Part shown: positions 25,873 through 34,909 of the stretch, one piece after another | Numbering within the stretch: the first letter of the stretch is position 1 | How the letters are laid out: every line of letters starts with the position of its first letter | Assembly: GCA_003001795.1 (NCBI GenBank) | Contig: PVNI01000024.1 | Location: 1 to 64,000 of the forward strand | Reading direction: 5' to 3' | DNA length: 64,000 bases | From: Actinomadura viridilutea | GTDB lineage: Bacteria > Actinomycetota > Actinomycetes > Streptosporangiales > Streptosporangiaceae | Notes under the pieces: generated by a model | Told to the model about the DNA's origin: nothing | Database searches by the model: none | Seen by the model: only the letters and a program-made list of their open reading frames with translations | Program-made: the position numbers and the translations under genes

Positions 25873-26336
25873 ACCGGCGCCGCCCCCGACCTGCGACCGC
25901 CGTGAAGGACCGTCCGTCGCTGATCGGAAGACCGAATGTCCCGGCCTGGACGGTGGTTCGATGCGTCGGTCGCACATGTGACGGCGCCGCTCCTTCGGGC
26001 GGCGGAGGATGCGGCTGCGGGGGCCGACCGCTCCCGGTCGGTGAAGCGCTCATGAGGTCGGTGAGATGTGGCCGCCCGCAGCCTTCATCTCCACGAAGCC
26101 GCATCCGGATGTCCGCTGCGCCGAGGCGAAACCGGACGGCTCCGCGTACAAGCCGCCGACCGCAGGGCAGAAGACGGTACCGGCGAAGGTCTCGCGACGA
26201 TCACGCCTACGGCCGTCATGATCTTCAGAAGATGATGTCCTTGGTCCCCGACAGCTAATGATCGTGAGCTGTTTCCTGTCGGAGCACCTGATCGCGCAGC
26301 CGGTGAGAAGCGGTCGGAGCGTCGGAGGAACGAGGT
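25873..26336. other. Intergenic, no supported gene
   Basis: No frame with domain similarity or good codon bias. A weak hairpin (CCGACCG 26024-26030 with CGGTCGG 26035-26041) could end the TetR transcript. The part from about 26150 to 26330 has lower GC than the surroundings. Confidence 0.5.
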
Positions 26337-26789
26337 TCAGGACGCGAACGTATAAAGCAAACCTGCGGTCAAAACCGCCAGGCCCAGGAAGGTGAACGGA
26401 ACGCCGGACCACAAGAAGGCTCGCGCCTGAGACCTCGTGATTCCCGCGCCCTCCATGGCGCGTATGCTCATCGCGAAACCGAACGATTCGCTCGGGATGA
26501 ACAGCCCCGAAAACGGTGCGTACAGCAGTACGGCGGGCACCACCGTGACCGCTCCCCAGCGAGGATCTCCGGCTGCCTCCGCTATAGGGATTGTGGCCAG
26601 GCTGAGCAGCGAACACGCCAAGAGCGCGGCCATCTGCAGGCCCGCGCCTAGAAGTGCCGCCCGCACGGTACTTCCGCGCACGCGGCCGGGCAACCACGGG
26701 AGCAGCAGGCGTTCAAGCCGCACGGTCGCGAAGCCGAACCAAGCGATGAACGCAGCCGCACCCACCAGTATCAGCACCCAGGCCCACAT
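26337..26789 (-). CDS. Membrane protein of unknown function (150 aa)
   Basis: Starts at ATG 26789. Four hydrophobic segments (about residues 3-20, 47-68, 75-100 and 128-147) are separated by short charged loops. The codon pattern is consistent with a real gene, although GC is a little lower than its neighbours. I do not recognise the family; it resembles the small four-helix membrane proteins often found singly in actinomycete genomes. No operon partner. Confidence 0.6.
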   Translation of the reverse strand: MWAWVLILVGAAAFIAWFGFATVRLERLLLPWLPGRVRGSTVRAALLGAGLQMAALLACSLLSLATIPIAEAAGDPRWGAVTVVPAVLLYAPFSGLFIPSESFGFAMSIRAMEGAGITRSQARAFLWSGVPFTFLGLAVLTAGLLYTFAS

Positions 26790-27170
26790 GCGTGTACTCC
26801 CAGTCGCGACGACGATGAAAGTATGGCAGCACCCTGAGACACCGAATGATCGACCGCCCCCTTCCGCGTGTGTGGTCGTGTGACTGTACTGGGGCTGCTC
26901 GGAGTGGTGACAAGCGGTCTTGGCGTTGTAGCGGTAGGTGCTTCGTCGCAGGTGAGATGGGGTGCCGTGATGTCACCCTGCGCGGGGCGGCGGATGGCGC
27001 CTGCGGCGACCAAGAATCGGGCCTCGAGGGAAAGTCGTGGAGGGGAATAAGGCCTGCCCGGAAATGGGGGAGGTTCTCCGGCAGGGGAGTGTCGGGAAAA
27101 GCGATTTTGTTGGGAGCGTGGACCGTTAAGATCATTGTTGAGGGTGTGCTCCCGATTTGGAGGTCGCTAC
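26790..27170. other. Intergenic upstream of a PF04672 methyltransferase
   Basis: Short frames only, without support. Most of it is presumably the promoter region of the methyltransferase at 27171, whose GGAGG lies at 27159-27163. Several purine-rich runs occur between 27040 and 27100. Confidence 0.45.
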
Positions 27171-27974
27171 GTGCAGGCGAACGACGATCCGCCCCCGCCC
27201 GGCATCGACATCAGCCGGCCCCACGTGGCCCTTATGTACGACTATTACCTGGGCGGAAAGGACAACTACCAAGTGGATCGGGAGGCGGTCGACCGGGTCG
27301 CGAAGGCGATGCCGGAAATCCGCGTCCTGGCCAGGGAGAACCGCGCGTTCCTGCGCCGTGCCGTGCGCTACATGGCCGAGCAGGGGATCCGGCAGTTCAT
27401 CGACATCGGCTCCGGTCTGCCCACCGCGGGCAACACCCACGAGGTCGCACAGGAGGTCCACTCCGACGCGCGGGTGGTCTATGTCGACAACGAGCCGATC
27501 GTGCTCGCCCACGGGCGGGCGCTCCTGGCGACCGACGACAACACGACCGTGGCCACCGCGGACATGCGGCGCCCGTCCGAGGTGCTCGAGCACCCCGAGA
27601 CGCTGCGGCTCATCGACTTCACCGCCCCGGTCGGCGTGCTGCTGATCGCCATGGTGCACTTCCTCGCCCGGGAGGAGCAGCCCATGGTCATGGGCCGGCT
27701 GCGGGAGGCGCTCCCGAAGGGCAGTCACATCGCCGCCACCCACGTGACCGTGGACGGCAACTCCGCCGAGACGGTCGAGAAGATCGAGAAGGTGTACGCG
27801 ACCACGCCGACCCCGATCTACTTCCGCACCCGCGACGAGATCGCCCGGTTCTTCGACGGGTTCGAGATGGTGGAGCCGGGCCTGGTGACGATCGACAAGT
27901 GGCGGCCCGACCCGTCCAAGCCCTCGCACCCGGTCGCCCATTGGCTGTACGGGGGCGTCGGCGTCCTGCGCTGA
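27171..27974 (+). CDS. SAM-dependent methyltransferase, PF04672 (DUF574) family, copy 1
   Basis: 267 residues from GTG 27171, with GGAGG 7 bp upstream. Family marks: VALMYDYYLGGKDNYQVDRE near the N-terminus, motif I FIDIGSGLPTAGNTHEVAQ, the acidic YVDNEPIVLAHGRALL, and a C-terminal FDGFEMVEPGLV. PF04672 proteins are actinomycete-specific, occur in many paralogues per genome and have no settled substrate. It is monocistronic and followed by a perfect terminator. Two paralogues lie at 44818 and 48746 of this window. Confidence 0.9.
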   Translation: MQANDDPPPPGIDISRPHVALMYDYYLGGKDNYQVDREAVDRVAKAMPEIRVLARENRAFLRRAVRYMAEQGIRQFIDIGSGLPTAGNTHEVAQEVHSDARVVYVDNEPIVLAHGRALLATDDNTTVATADMRRPSEVLEHPETLRLIDFTAPVGVLLIAMVHFLAREEQPMVMGRLREALPKGSHIAATHVTVDGNSAETVEKIEKVYATTPTPIYFRTRDEIARFFDGFEMVEPGLVTIDKWRPDPSKPSHPVAHWLYGGVGVLR

Positions 27975-27991
27975 CCCGGAACGAAGGAAGA

Positions 27992-28039
27992 CGATCCGGG
28001 GACGGTGGGCGAGGGAGCGCGTCCACCGTCCCCGGATCG
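27992..28039. terminator. Bidirectional 17-bp hairpin terminator
   Basis: CGATCCGGGGACGGTGG (27992-28008) pairs perfectly with CCACCGTCCCCGGATCG (28023-28039). It lies between the convergent methyltransferase and tctA genes. Confidence 0.95.
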
Positions 28040-28068
28040 CCGGCGCGGGGGCGAGGCGGGGAAGGCCG

Positions 28069-29562
28069 TCAGCCGGTGCGGCGGCGGGGGAGGGGCAACC
28101 TGCGCAGCAGCGGCCACAGCACGATCAGCAAGATGATCACGTAGACGGTCACCGCGAACGGCGTGCTGACCAGGCCGCTGAGGCTGCCGTCGCTGATCTG
28201 CAGGGCGCGCCGCAGCTGCTGCTCGGCGTTCGGGCCGAGGATCACGCCGATGACGGCGGGCAGCACCGGCAGCCCGTAACGGCGCATGCCGAACCCGACC
28301 AGCCCGATGACCAACAGGATCACCAGGTCGATGACCTCGCCGCCGACCGCGTACGCGCCGACGGCGGCGAAGAACAGGATGCCCGCGTACAGGTACTGGC
28401 GCGGGATGCGCAGCAGCCTGGCCCACAGCGGCGCCAGCGGCAGGTTCAGCGCGAGCAGCAGCACCATGCCGATGAACAGCGAGGCGATCAGGCCCCATAC
28501 CAGGTCGGGTTCGTGTTGGAACAGCAGCGGGCCCGGCTGGATGCCGTACTGCTGGAACGCCGCCAGCATGACCGCGGCGACCGCGGTGGTCGGCAGGCCC
28601 AGCGTCAGCATGGTGCCGAGCGTCCCGGCGGCCGAGGCCGACGCCGCCGACTCCGGTCCGGCCACGCCCTCGATCGCGCCGCGGCCCCATTCGTCGGGGT
28701 GCTTGGACAGGCGCTTCTCGGTGACGTAGGACAGGAACGTCGGGATCTCCGCGCCGCCCGCCGGGACGGCGCCGAACGGGAAGCCGATCAGCGGGCCGCG
28801 CAGCCACGGCTTCCAGGTGCGGCGCAGGTCGGCGCGGCCCAGCCAGGGGCGGCCCACCGGGATCGCCTCGGCGGTGGTGCGGCGCAGGTGCGCGGCGACC
28901 CACAGCGCCTCGCCGATCGCGAACAGGCCGACCGCGACGACGACCACGTCGATGCCGTCGGCGAGCTGCAGCGACCCGAAGGTCAGGCGCTGCTGCCCGG
29001 TCATCTGGTCCAGGCCGACCAGGCCGATGGCGAGGCCGATCAGCAGGGACGCCAGACCGCGGATGCGGGACGCGCCCAGCACGGACGTCACCGCGATGAA
29101 CGCCAGGACCATGATGGCGAAGAAGTCGGGTGCGCCGAAGTCCACGGCCAGGTCGGCGATGGTCGGCGCCAGGGCGACCAGCAGCAGGGTGCCGATCATG
29201 CCGCCGGTGAAGTGGCCGATGGCCGCGGCGGCGAGCGCCTGCGCGCCGCGTCCCGACGTGGCCATGGGATGGCCTTCCATCGCCGCGACCACGGCGGCGC
29301 TCTCGCCCGGCGTGTTCAGCAGGATCGACGTGGTGGACCCGCCGAACATCGCCCCGTAGTAGATCCCCGCGAACATGATGAACGCGCCGGTCGGGTCCAG
29401 GCCGTAGGTGACCGGGAGCAGCAGCGCGACGGCCATCGCCGGGCCGATGCCGGGCAGCACGCCGATCGCGGTGCCGAGCAGCACCCCGATCGCCGCCCAC
29501 AGCAGGCTCATCGGGGTGAGGGCGGTGCCGAATCCGTCCAGCAGGGAGCCGAAGGCGTCCAT
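28069..29562 (-). CDS. tctA: Tripartite tricarboxylate transporter, large membrane subunit TctA
   Basis: 497 residues with about 11-12 membrane helices. TctA signatures are clear: [20 protein letters not shown] near residue 25, [20 protein letters not shown], and [18 protein letters not shown] with the matching [20 protein letters not shown]. It forms the sodium-driven channel of TTT uptake systems for citrate-like or other carboxylic acids. ATG 29562 is used because GGGAG precedes it. The start is reached from tctB through a 16-bp tandem repeat that contains two 4-codon mini-ORFs. Confidence 0.93.
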   Translation of the reverse strand: MDAFGSLLDGFGTALTPMSLLWAAIGVLLGTAIGVLPGIGPAMAVALLLPVTYGLDPTGAFIMFAGIYYGAMFGGSTTSILLNTPGESAAVVAAMEGHPMATSGRGAQALAAAAIGHFTGGMIGTLLLVALAPTIADLAVDFGAPDFFAIMVLAFIAVTSVLGASRIRGLASLLIGLAIGLVGLDQMTGQQRLTFGSLQLADGIDVVVVAVGLFAIGEALWVAAHLRRTTAEAIPVGRPWLGRADLRRTWKPWLRGPLIGFPFGAVPAGGAEIPTFLSYVTEKRLSKHPDEWGRGAIEGVAGPESAASASAAGTLGTMLTLGLPTTAVAAVMLAAFQQYGIQPGPLLFQHEPDLVWGLIASLFIGMVLLLALNLPLAPLWARLLRIPRQYLYAGILFFAAVGAYAVGGEVIDLVILLVIGLVGFGMRRYGLPVLPAVIGVILGPNAEQQLRRALQISDGSLSGLVSTPFAVTVYVIILLIVLWPLLRRLPLPRRRTG

Positions 29563-29608
29563 GTCACAGCACTCCCATGTCACAGCGCTCCCATGTCACA
29601 GCGCTCCC
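29561..29608 (-). repeat. 16-bp tandem repeat (x3) at the tctB-tctA junction, with mini-ORFs
   Basis: Three units (29561-29576, 29577-29592, 29593-29608) read on the minus strand GGGAGCGCTGTGACAT, the tctA-proximal one with GTG instead of GCG. Each unit carries a GGGAG ribosome-binding element, a TGA stop and an ATG. The tctB end (Met-Gly-Ala-Leu-stop) is repeated as two free ORFs, ATG at 29594 to stop 29580 (MGAL) and ATG at 29578 to stop 29564 (MGVL), before tctA starts at 29562. Confidence 0.9.
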
Positions 29609-30132
29609 ATGAGCGGCCCGCCGGGCAGCGGCACCCCCAGCAGGTTGTTGAAGACGACGTAGGTGACCAGCGACAGCGTGGCGGCGATCAGCGGGTCCCG
29701 GTCGAACCGGCGGCTGCCGAGCGCGTACGCGGCGCCCCAGAACAGCAGCGCCCCGGCGGCGGGGAACCCGAGCGGTTCGATGAGCACCGCCGTGCCGAGG
29801 AACACCCCGACCAGCATCAGCACGGTGCGCCAGTCGGCGGGTTCGGACAGGTCGACGTCCTCGCCCTCCTCTGCCGCGCCGCGGCCGCCGCGCAGCACGT
29901 CCACGGCCAGCAGCGCCGCCACGGCCAGCAGGCCGGCGCCGACCGCGATCGGCACGGTGCGCGGGCCCACCGGACCGCGCTGTGCGATCTCGACGTCCAT
30001 GGTCAGCGCGTCGGTGAGGACCAGGACGCCGATCGCGAGGAGGACGGCGCTGACGCCGAGTTCGGAGGTGAACCTCCGGTCGCGCGAGGAGCGGGCGGGC
30101 CGCTGATCGCGCCGCGAGAGCCGAGCACTCAT
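29596..30132 (-). CDS. tctB: Tripartite tricarboxylate transporter, small membrane subunit TctB
   Basis: 178 residues with four membrane helices (about 26-44, 60-82, 103-122 and 143-165) and an acidic loop near residue 90. The helix-3/4 block FGFPAAGALLFWGAAYALGS-like pattern (LGFPAAGALLFWG) is typical of TctB. The N-terminus is strongly basic and cytoplasmic. It precedes tctA with overlapping repeat-borne signals, and 105 bp separate it from tctC1 upstream. It stabilises the TctA channel and docks the substrate-binding protein. Confidence 0.88.
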   Translation of the reverse strand: MSARLSRRDQRPARSSRDRRFTSELGVSAVLLAIGVLVLTDALTMDVEIAQRGPVGPRTVPIAVGAGLLAVAALLAVDVLRGGRGAAEEGEDVDLSEPADWRTVLMLVGVFLGTAVLIEPLGFPAAGALLFWGAAYALGSRRFDRDPLIAATLSLVTYVVFNNLLGVPLPGGPLMGAL

Positions 30133-30237
30133 GTCACGTCCTGCCGTTCGTTCCGACGTCGATCCGGGGCCGGTGCCGATCGTCCGAGGCCGGCGCGGCG
30201 ATCAGGCCGCGCGGGTCGGGGCGCTTGCGGCCGGCGG

Positions 30238-31287
30238 TCACAGTCCCAGCTCCTTCAGCACCGAGGCCACGCGCCGGTCCTGCTCGGCGAGGAAACGGCC
30301 GAAGTCCTCGCCGGTGAGGAAGGCGTCGTCCCAGCCGTTCCGGCGCATCGACTCCCGCCACTGCCGCGAGTCGTGCAGCTTCTGGAACAGCCGGACGAGC
30401 TTGCCGCGCTCGGCGTCCGACAGTCCGGGCGGGGCGACGACGCCGCGCCAGTTGGTGAAGTCGACGTCGATCCCGGCCTCCCGCAGGGTGGGCGCGTCCA
30501 GCCCCGCGACCCGCTTCAGGCCGGTGACGGCCAGCAGCCGCAGCTCGCCGGCGCGGATCTGGTCCAGGTATTCGCCGACGCCGGAGACGCCGAAGGCGAC
30601 CTTCCTGCCGAGGATCGAGGCGAGCAGCTCGCCGCCGCCGTCGAAGGGGATGTAGTTGACCCGCTTGGGCGCGATGCCCGAGGCCTGCGCCATGAGCATC
30701 GTGGCCAGGTGGTCGGGGCCGCCGGGGGACGACCCGCCGCCCACCGGGAGCTTGCCGGGGTCCCGCCGCCACGCCTCGACCAGCTCGCCGATCGTCCGGT
30801 ACGGGGAGTCCTTGGCGACCACCACGACGTCCTGCTCTTCGGTGAGCCGGGCGATCGGCGTGGTGTCGGCGAGGGTCTTGGGGCTGCGGTTGGACCGCGC
30901 CGCGCCCACCACGCCCAGTCCCATGGACATCGCGAGCTTGCCGTTGCCGTGTTCGCTCACCAGGCGCGTCAGGCCGACCGTGCCGCCGGCGCCGGGCAGG
31001 TTGAACACCTCGATGTTGTGGGTGAGTCCGGCGTCCTCGGCGTCCTTGGCGGCGGTGCGGGCGGTGATGTCGTATCCGCCGCCGGGCGTGTTGGGGACCA
31101 TGAAGCGCAGGCCGGGGATGCGCGTGCCGGTGTCGGCGCCGTCGCCGGTGGTCAACAGCGGCGGCCCCGCGAGCACGAGCACCACGGCTCCGAGCAGCGC
31201 GAGGACGGTGCGCAGGCGCACGTTCGCCACCACCTGTTCGGTACGTCGATGAGCGTCACGGGGGCTGAGGTGTGAGGTGGCCCACAT
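30238..31287 (-). CDS. tctC: TctC/Bug-type extracytoplasmic substrate-binding protein, copy 1
   Basis: Up to 349 residues from ATG 31287; starts at the tandem GTG codons near residues 19-20 would place the signal peptide (VRLRTVLALLGAVVLVLAGP) at the N-terminus and may be correct. Bug-family marks: MVPNTPGGGYDITART, EVFNLPGAGGTVGL, GGGSSPGGPDHL and FTNWRGVVAPPG. It captures a carboxylate outside the membrane and delivers it to TctAB. A tandem 9-bp motif at 31334-31351 lies upstream, indicating its own regulated promoter. Copy 2 lies directly upstream. Confidence 0.9.
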   Translation of the reverse strand: MWATSHLSPRDAHRRTEQVVANVRLRTVLALLGAVVLVLAGPPLLTTGDGADTGTRIPGLRFMVPNTPGGGYDITARTAAKDAEDAGLTHNIEVFNLPGAGGTVGLTRLVSEHGNGKLAMSMGLGVVGAARSNRSPKTLADTTPIARLTEEQDVVVVAKDSPYRTIGELVEAWRRDPGKLPVGGGSSPGGPDHLATMLMAQASGIAPKRVNYIPFDGGGELLASILGRKVAFGVSGVGEYLDQIRAGELRLLAVTGLKRVAGLDAPTLREAGIDVDFTNWRGVVAPPGLSDAERGKLVRLFQKLHDSRQWRESMRRNGWDDAFLTGEDFGRFLAEQDRRVASVLKELGL

Positions 31288-31333
31288 GGTGCCCGTGCGT
31301 CGACGTCCTGTCTCGATTCCGGAACCAACGAAG

Positions 31334-31351
31334 GTTGTGTTCGTTGTGTTC
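31334..31351. promoter_or_regulatory. Tandem 9-bp motif upstream of tctC copy 1 (candidate response-regulator site)
   Basis: GTTGTGTTC occurs twice head-to-tail (31334-31342 and 31343-31351). The surrounding 24 bp match 21 of 24 bases at 32480-32504, in the promoter region of the sensor kinase and second tctC. A CitB-type regulator is encoded next door, so this is its likely target. Confidence 0.6.
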
Positions 31352-31396
31352 GCGAGGTTTGCCGGTAAACGCGCCGTTTTGAGAACGGAGCACCGG

Positions 31397-32395
31397 TCAG
31401 GACGTGCCGAGGTCCGCCAGGAACCGCGCGACGGCCTTGCTCTGGTCGTCCAGGAAGGTCGCGTACTCCTCGCCCGTGGCGAACGCGTCGATCCAGCCGT
31501 GCCTGGCGAGCTCGGCCCTCCACTGCCGGGTGCGGCGCATCGCGGTCAGCGCCTCGATCCAGGTGCGCCGTTCGTCGGCGCTGATGCCGGGCGGGGCGAC
31601 GATGCCGCGCCAGTTGGTGAAGACCAGGTCGATGCCCTGGGATTTCAGGGTCGGGACGTCGCCGAGCGGGGCGGCGGGGCGGTCGGAGGTCACCGCCAGC
31701 ACTCGCAGCTGCCCCGCCCGGATCTGCCCGAGCAGTTCGCCGAAGCCGCTGGCCCCAAAGGTCAGCCGGCCGTCCAGCAGGACCGGCAGCAGCTCACCGC
31801 CGCCCCCGTCGTAGGACGTGTAGCGCACCTCCCGGGGGTCGATGCCGACGGCCTCGGCGAGCCGCATGGACATCAGGTGGTCGGGCCCGCCGGGGGACGA
31901 TCCGCCGCCGATTCTCACCCGCGCCGGGTCCTTCTTCCACGCGGTGATCAGCTCGCCGATCGTCCGGAAGGGAGAGTCGCTCGGCACCACGACGGCACCG
32001 GGCTCGGCCACGAGCCGGGCGATCGGCGTGGTCTGCGCGACGCTCACCCGTCCGCCCGCCACCGACGAGGCGCCCAGCACGCCGAGGCCCATCTGCATGG
32101 CCAGCGCGCCGTTGCCGCGTTCGTTGACGAGGCGCTGCAGGCCGACCACGCCGCCCGCGCCCGGCAGGTTGAACACCTGCACGTCGGAGGCGATCCCGGT
32201 GTCACTCAGGACCTTGGCCACGGTGCGGGCGGTGGTGTCGTATCCCCCGCCGGGAATGTTGGGCACCATGATCCGCAGCTCCGGCCGGGACGGCGCGCCC
32301 GCCCCCGGCCACGGGCCGCAGGCGGCCGCGGCCGCCGGCGTCAGCGCCGCCACGACGGCGAGAAGGGCGCGCACGAGAGCCGCCGCAGTGCCCAT
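31397..32395 (-). CDS. tctC: TctC/Bug-type substrate-binding protein, copy 2
   Basis: 332 residues from ATG 32395, with GAGGGG upstream; the longer open frame is not used. The signal peptide (about residues 7-26) ends in an alanine run and Cys26, which could be a lipobox, though weak. Bug-family marks are the same as in copy 1: MVPNIPGGGYDTTARTVAKV, VFNLPGAGGVVGLQRLV, GGGSSPGGPDHL and FTNWRGIVAPPG. The two copies are clearly homologous but diverged. The gene is divergent from the sensor kinase. Two receptors sharing one TctAB pair would widen the substrate range. Confidence 0.9.
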   Translation of the reverse strand: MGTAAALVRALLAVVAALTPAAAAACGPWPGAGAPSRPELRIMVPNIPGGGYDTTARTVAKVLSDTGIASDVQVFNLPGAGGVVGLQRLVNERGNGALAMQMGLGVLGASSVAGGRVSVAQTTPIARLVAEPGAVVVPSDSPFRTIGELITAWKKDPARVRIGGGSSPGGPDHLMSMRLAEAVGIDPREVRYTSYDGGGGELLPVLLDGRLTFGASGFGELLGQIRAGQLRVLAVTSDRPAAPLGDVPTLKSQGIDLVFTNWRGIVAPPGISADERRTWIEALTAMRRTRQWRAELARHGWIDAFATGEEYATFLDDQSKAVARFLADLGTS

Positions 32396-32468
32396 CACAC
32401 CCCTCTCTTCCGCCCGCGGCCCCGCGGGCGCGATGATTGTGCGGCTCGGCACCTGAACCGCCCGGACC

Positions 32469-34157
32469 GTGAAGAGACTGAAGGTTGGGTTCATTGTGGT
32501 CGCCCCGTTCCGCCGCCATAGCCTCGCGGGCGAGATGCTGGTGCTCCAGCTCGCCATCATCGTGGTGGTGCTGCTGGCGGTCGCCGCGGTCTCGCTGGCC
32601 CAGTCCGAGGCCACCTTCAACCGGGTGGAGGGACGCCGGGTCGTCGCGCTGGCCGAGCAGCTGGCCGCCAATCCGCTGGTGCGCAGCCGCCTGGAGCGGC
32701 CCGGCCCGCAGGAGTCCCTCGCCCCGCTCGTCCAGGCCACCCGGACCCAGGCGCGCGTCTCCTCGGTCACCGTGGCGGACGCGCACGGGCGGATCGTCAG
32801 CGCGACCGACCCCACGTTGATCGGCAGCCGCATGCCGCTGGGGGCGGGCGCCGCCGAGGGCCGGGGCTGGTCCGGCGAGCTGACCCTGGGCGGCACCCGC
32901 GAGCTGGTCGCGCAGGTGCCGGTGCTCGGCGAGTCGGGGGACGCCCTGGGCCGCCAGCTGGGCGTGGTCATGATCGGCGAGGCGTCCCCGACGGTGTGGC
33001 AGCGGCTCGGCGGCGCGTCCTCGTACCTGCTGGTCTACCTCGGCATCGCCAGCGGCCTGGGGCTGGCCGGGTCCTGGCTGTTGGCACGGCGGGTCAAGCG
33101 GCAGACCCTCGGCCTGGAACCGCGGGAGATCACCGGGCTGGCCGAGTACCGCGAGGCGATCCTGTACGGGATCGCCGAGGGCGTGGTCGCCCTCGACCCG
33201 CAGCACCGGATCACCCTGGTGAACGAGGTGGGCCGGCGGCTGCTCGACCTGCCCGCCGACTGCGTCGGCCAGAGCCTGGCGGACCTGGGCATCGACGGAC
33301 GCCTCCGGGACGTGCTCACCGGCGTCCCGGACGAGGCGGGGGAGCGGCGCGACGAGGTGGTCATCCGCCGGGGCAGGGTGCTGGTGATGAACCGGATGAC
33401 CGTGGAGAAGGACGGCCGTGTGCTCGGCTCGGTCACCACCCTGCGCGACCGCACCGAGCTGGCCCGCCTGGAACGCGAGCTCGGCTCGTTCCGCAGCTCC
33501 TCGGAGCTGCTGCGCGCCCAGGCCCACGAGTTCGCCAACCAGCTGCACACCATCTCCGGGCTCATCCAGATCGGGGAGCAGGACGAGGTGGTGCGCTACA
33601 TCCAGGCGCTCAAGCAGCACCGCCAGGACCTGGACGTCACGCTCAGCCGACGAGTGCGGGACGGCGCCGTGGCCGCCCTGCTGATGGCCAAGTCGTCCCA
33701 GGCCGCCGAACGCCACGTCGCGCTGCGCATCTCCGAGCGCACCGCCCTGGACCGGCTGGCCGCCGAGGACGCCGCGGACGTGGCGACCGTGGTCGGCAAC
33801 CTCGTGGACAACGCCGTGGACGCCGCCGCGTCCGCCGCCGACCCGGCTTCGGGGACCGCGGACGGCGCCTGGGTGGAGGTGGAGTTGCGGCAGGATGCCT
33901 CCAGCGTGGAGATCGTGGTGCGCGACTCCGGTCCCGGGGTGGCGCCCGAGCTGGCCCAGGAGGTGTTCTCTCACGGGTTCACGACCAAGGCCGCGCAGGG
34001 CGGCGAGCGCGGCATCGGCCTGGCCCTCACCCGCCTGGTGTGCGAGCGGCACGGCGGTGAGATCTCGGTGGCCAACACGCCCGACGGCGCCGTGTTCACC
34101 GCCCGCATGACCGTCCGCGCCCTGGCCGACGAGACGACGGAAGGAGCCCGCCGATGA
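32469..34157 (+). CDS. CitA/DcuS-type sensor histidine kinase
   Basis: 562 residues from GTG 32469; GTG 32496 is an alternative, since the motif at 32484-32501 overlaps the first codons. Order: membrane helix (about 24-45), extracytoplasmic PAS-like sensor (about 46-170), second helix (about 185-207), cytoplasmic PAS (about 218-305) and a DHp helix with the phospho-acceptor His353 in RAQAHEFANQLHTISGLIQI. The ATPase domain has NLVDNAVDAA (N box), DSGPGVAPE and GERGIGLALTR. CitA-family kinases sense carboxylates directly, which fits the adjacent TTT genes. It overlaps the response regulator by 4 bp. Confidence 0.93.
   Translation: MKRLKVGFIVVAPFRRHSLAGEMLVLQLAIIVVVLLAVAAVSLAQSEATFNRVEGRRVVALAEQLAANPLVRSRLERPGPQESLAPLVQATRTQARVSSVTVADAHGRIVSATDPTLIGSRMPLGAGAAEGRGWSGELTLGGTRELVAQVPVLGESGDALGRQLGVVMIGEASPTVWQRLGGASSYLLVYLGIASGLGLAGSWLLARRVKRQTLGLEPREITGLAEYREAILYGIAEGVVALDPQHRITLVNEVGRRLLDLPADCVGQSLADLGIDGRLRDVLTGVPDEAGERRDEVVIRRGRVLVMNRMTVEKDGRVLGSVTTLRDRTELARLERELGSFRSSSELLRAQAHEFANQLHTISGLIQIGEQDEVVRYIQALKQHRQDLDVTLSRRVRDGAVAALLMAKSSQAAERHVALRISERTALDRLAAEDAADVATVVGNLVDNAVDAAASAADPASGTADGAWVEVELRQDASSVEIVVRDSGPGVAPELAQEVFSHGFTTKAAQGGERGIGLALTRLVCERHGGEISVANTPDGAVFTARMTVRALADETTEGARR
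32484..32501. promoter_or_regulatory. Second copy of the tandem motif, at the kinase start
   Basis: GTTGGGTTC followed by ATTGTGGTC, matching the tandem GTTGTGTTC pair at 31334-31351 with three differences. It lies between tctC copy 2 and the kinase body, overlapping the annotated first codons of the kinase. Confidence 0.5.
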
Positions 34158-34909
34158 GCGAGCCGACCGAGCCGGCCGAGCCGGCCGCCCCGGCCGACCG
34201 GACCGGCGCGACCCAGCGGCCCCAGGCGAGCGACCGGATCGACGTCCTGGTCGTCGAGGACGACTTCATGGTGGCCCGGGTGCACCGCGCGTTCGTCGAG
34301 CGCGTCCCGTCCTTCCGGGTGGCGGGCGCGGCCGGCACCGGCGGGCAGGCGATCGAGGCGGTCGACCGGCTGCGCCCCGACCTGGTGCTGCTCGACCTGT
34401 ACCTGCCGGACATGTTCGGCCTGGACGTCATCCCCCGGCTGCGCGCGGCCGGGCACGACTGCGACGTGATGGTGATCAGCGCCGCGCGGGAGGCGGAGGC
34501 GCTGCGCGGCGCCGTCCGCCACGGCGTCGTCGACTACCTGCTGAAGCCGTTCGAGTTCGAGGACCTGCGGTCCCGCCTGGAACGCTACGCCGACCGCCGC
34601 CGGCGGCTCCTGACGACGGTGGTGCGCGGGCAGGCGGACGTGGACCGGGTCCTGGCCGGCGCCGCCGCGCCCCCGCCGCGCGCCGCGCTGCCCAAAGGCA
34701 TGAGCGTGGAGACCGCCGACCTGATCGAGCAGGCCCTGCGGGAGGCCGACGGCAGCCTGTCGGCCAGCGAGTGCGCCGCCCTGACCGGCGTCTCCCGGGT
34801 CAGCGCCCGCCGCTACCTGGAGCACTTCACCGCCGTCGGCCGCGCCGAGGTGTCCCTGCGGTACGGCGCCGCGGGCCGTCCCGAACGCCGCTACACCTGG
34901 CGCCTTTGA
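34154..34909 (+). CDS. CitB/DcuR-type response regulator
   Basis: 251 residues. The receiver domain (about 30-145) has the acidic pair in VVEDDFMV, phospho-acceptor Asp81 in VLLDLYLPD and the Lys of YLLKPFEF. The C-terminal CitB HTH (about 185-245) contains LSASECAALTGVSRVSARRY. Its N-terminus is an acidic Pro/Glu-rich tail of about 28 residues, longer than usual. It overlaps the kinase stop (ATGA) and surely pairs with it. The likely targets are the tctC promoters with the tandem GTTGTGTTC motif. Confidence 0.93.
   Translation: MSEPTEPAEPAAPADRTGATQRPQASDRIDVLVVEDDFMVARVHRAFVERVPSFRVAGAAGTGGQAIEAVDRLRPDLVLLDLYLPDMFGLDVIPRLRAAGHDCDVMVISAAREAEALRGAVRHGVVDYLLKPFEFEDLRSRLERYADRRRRLLTTVVRGQADVDRVLAGAAAPPPRAALPKGMSVETADLIEQALREADGSLSASECAALTGVSRVSARRYLEHFTAVGRAEVSLRYGAAGRPERRYTWRL

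Noticed and set aside
28513-31275. 920-codon plus-strand frame opposite tctA, tctB and tctC
   Set aside because: Shadow frame; it spans three real genes and their stops and has no recognisable domain.
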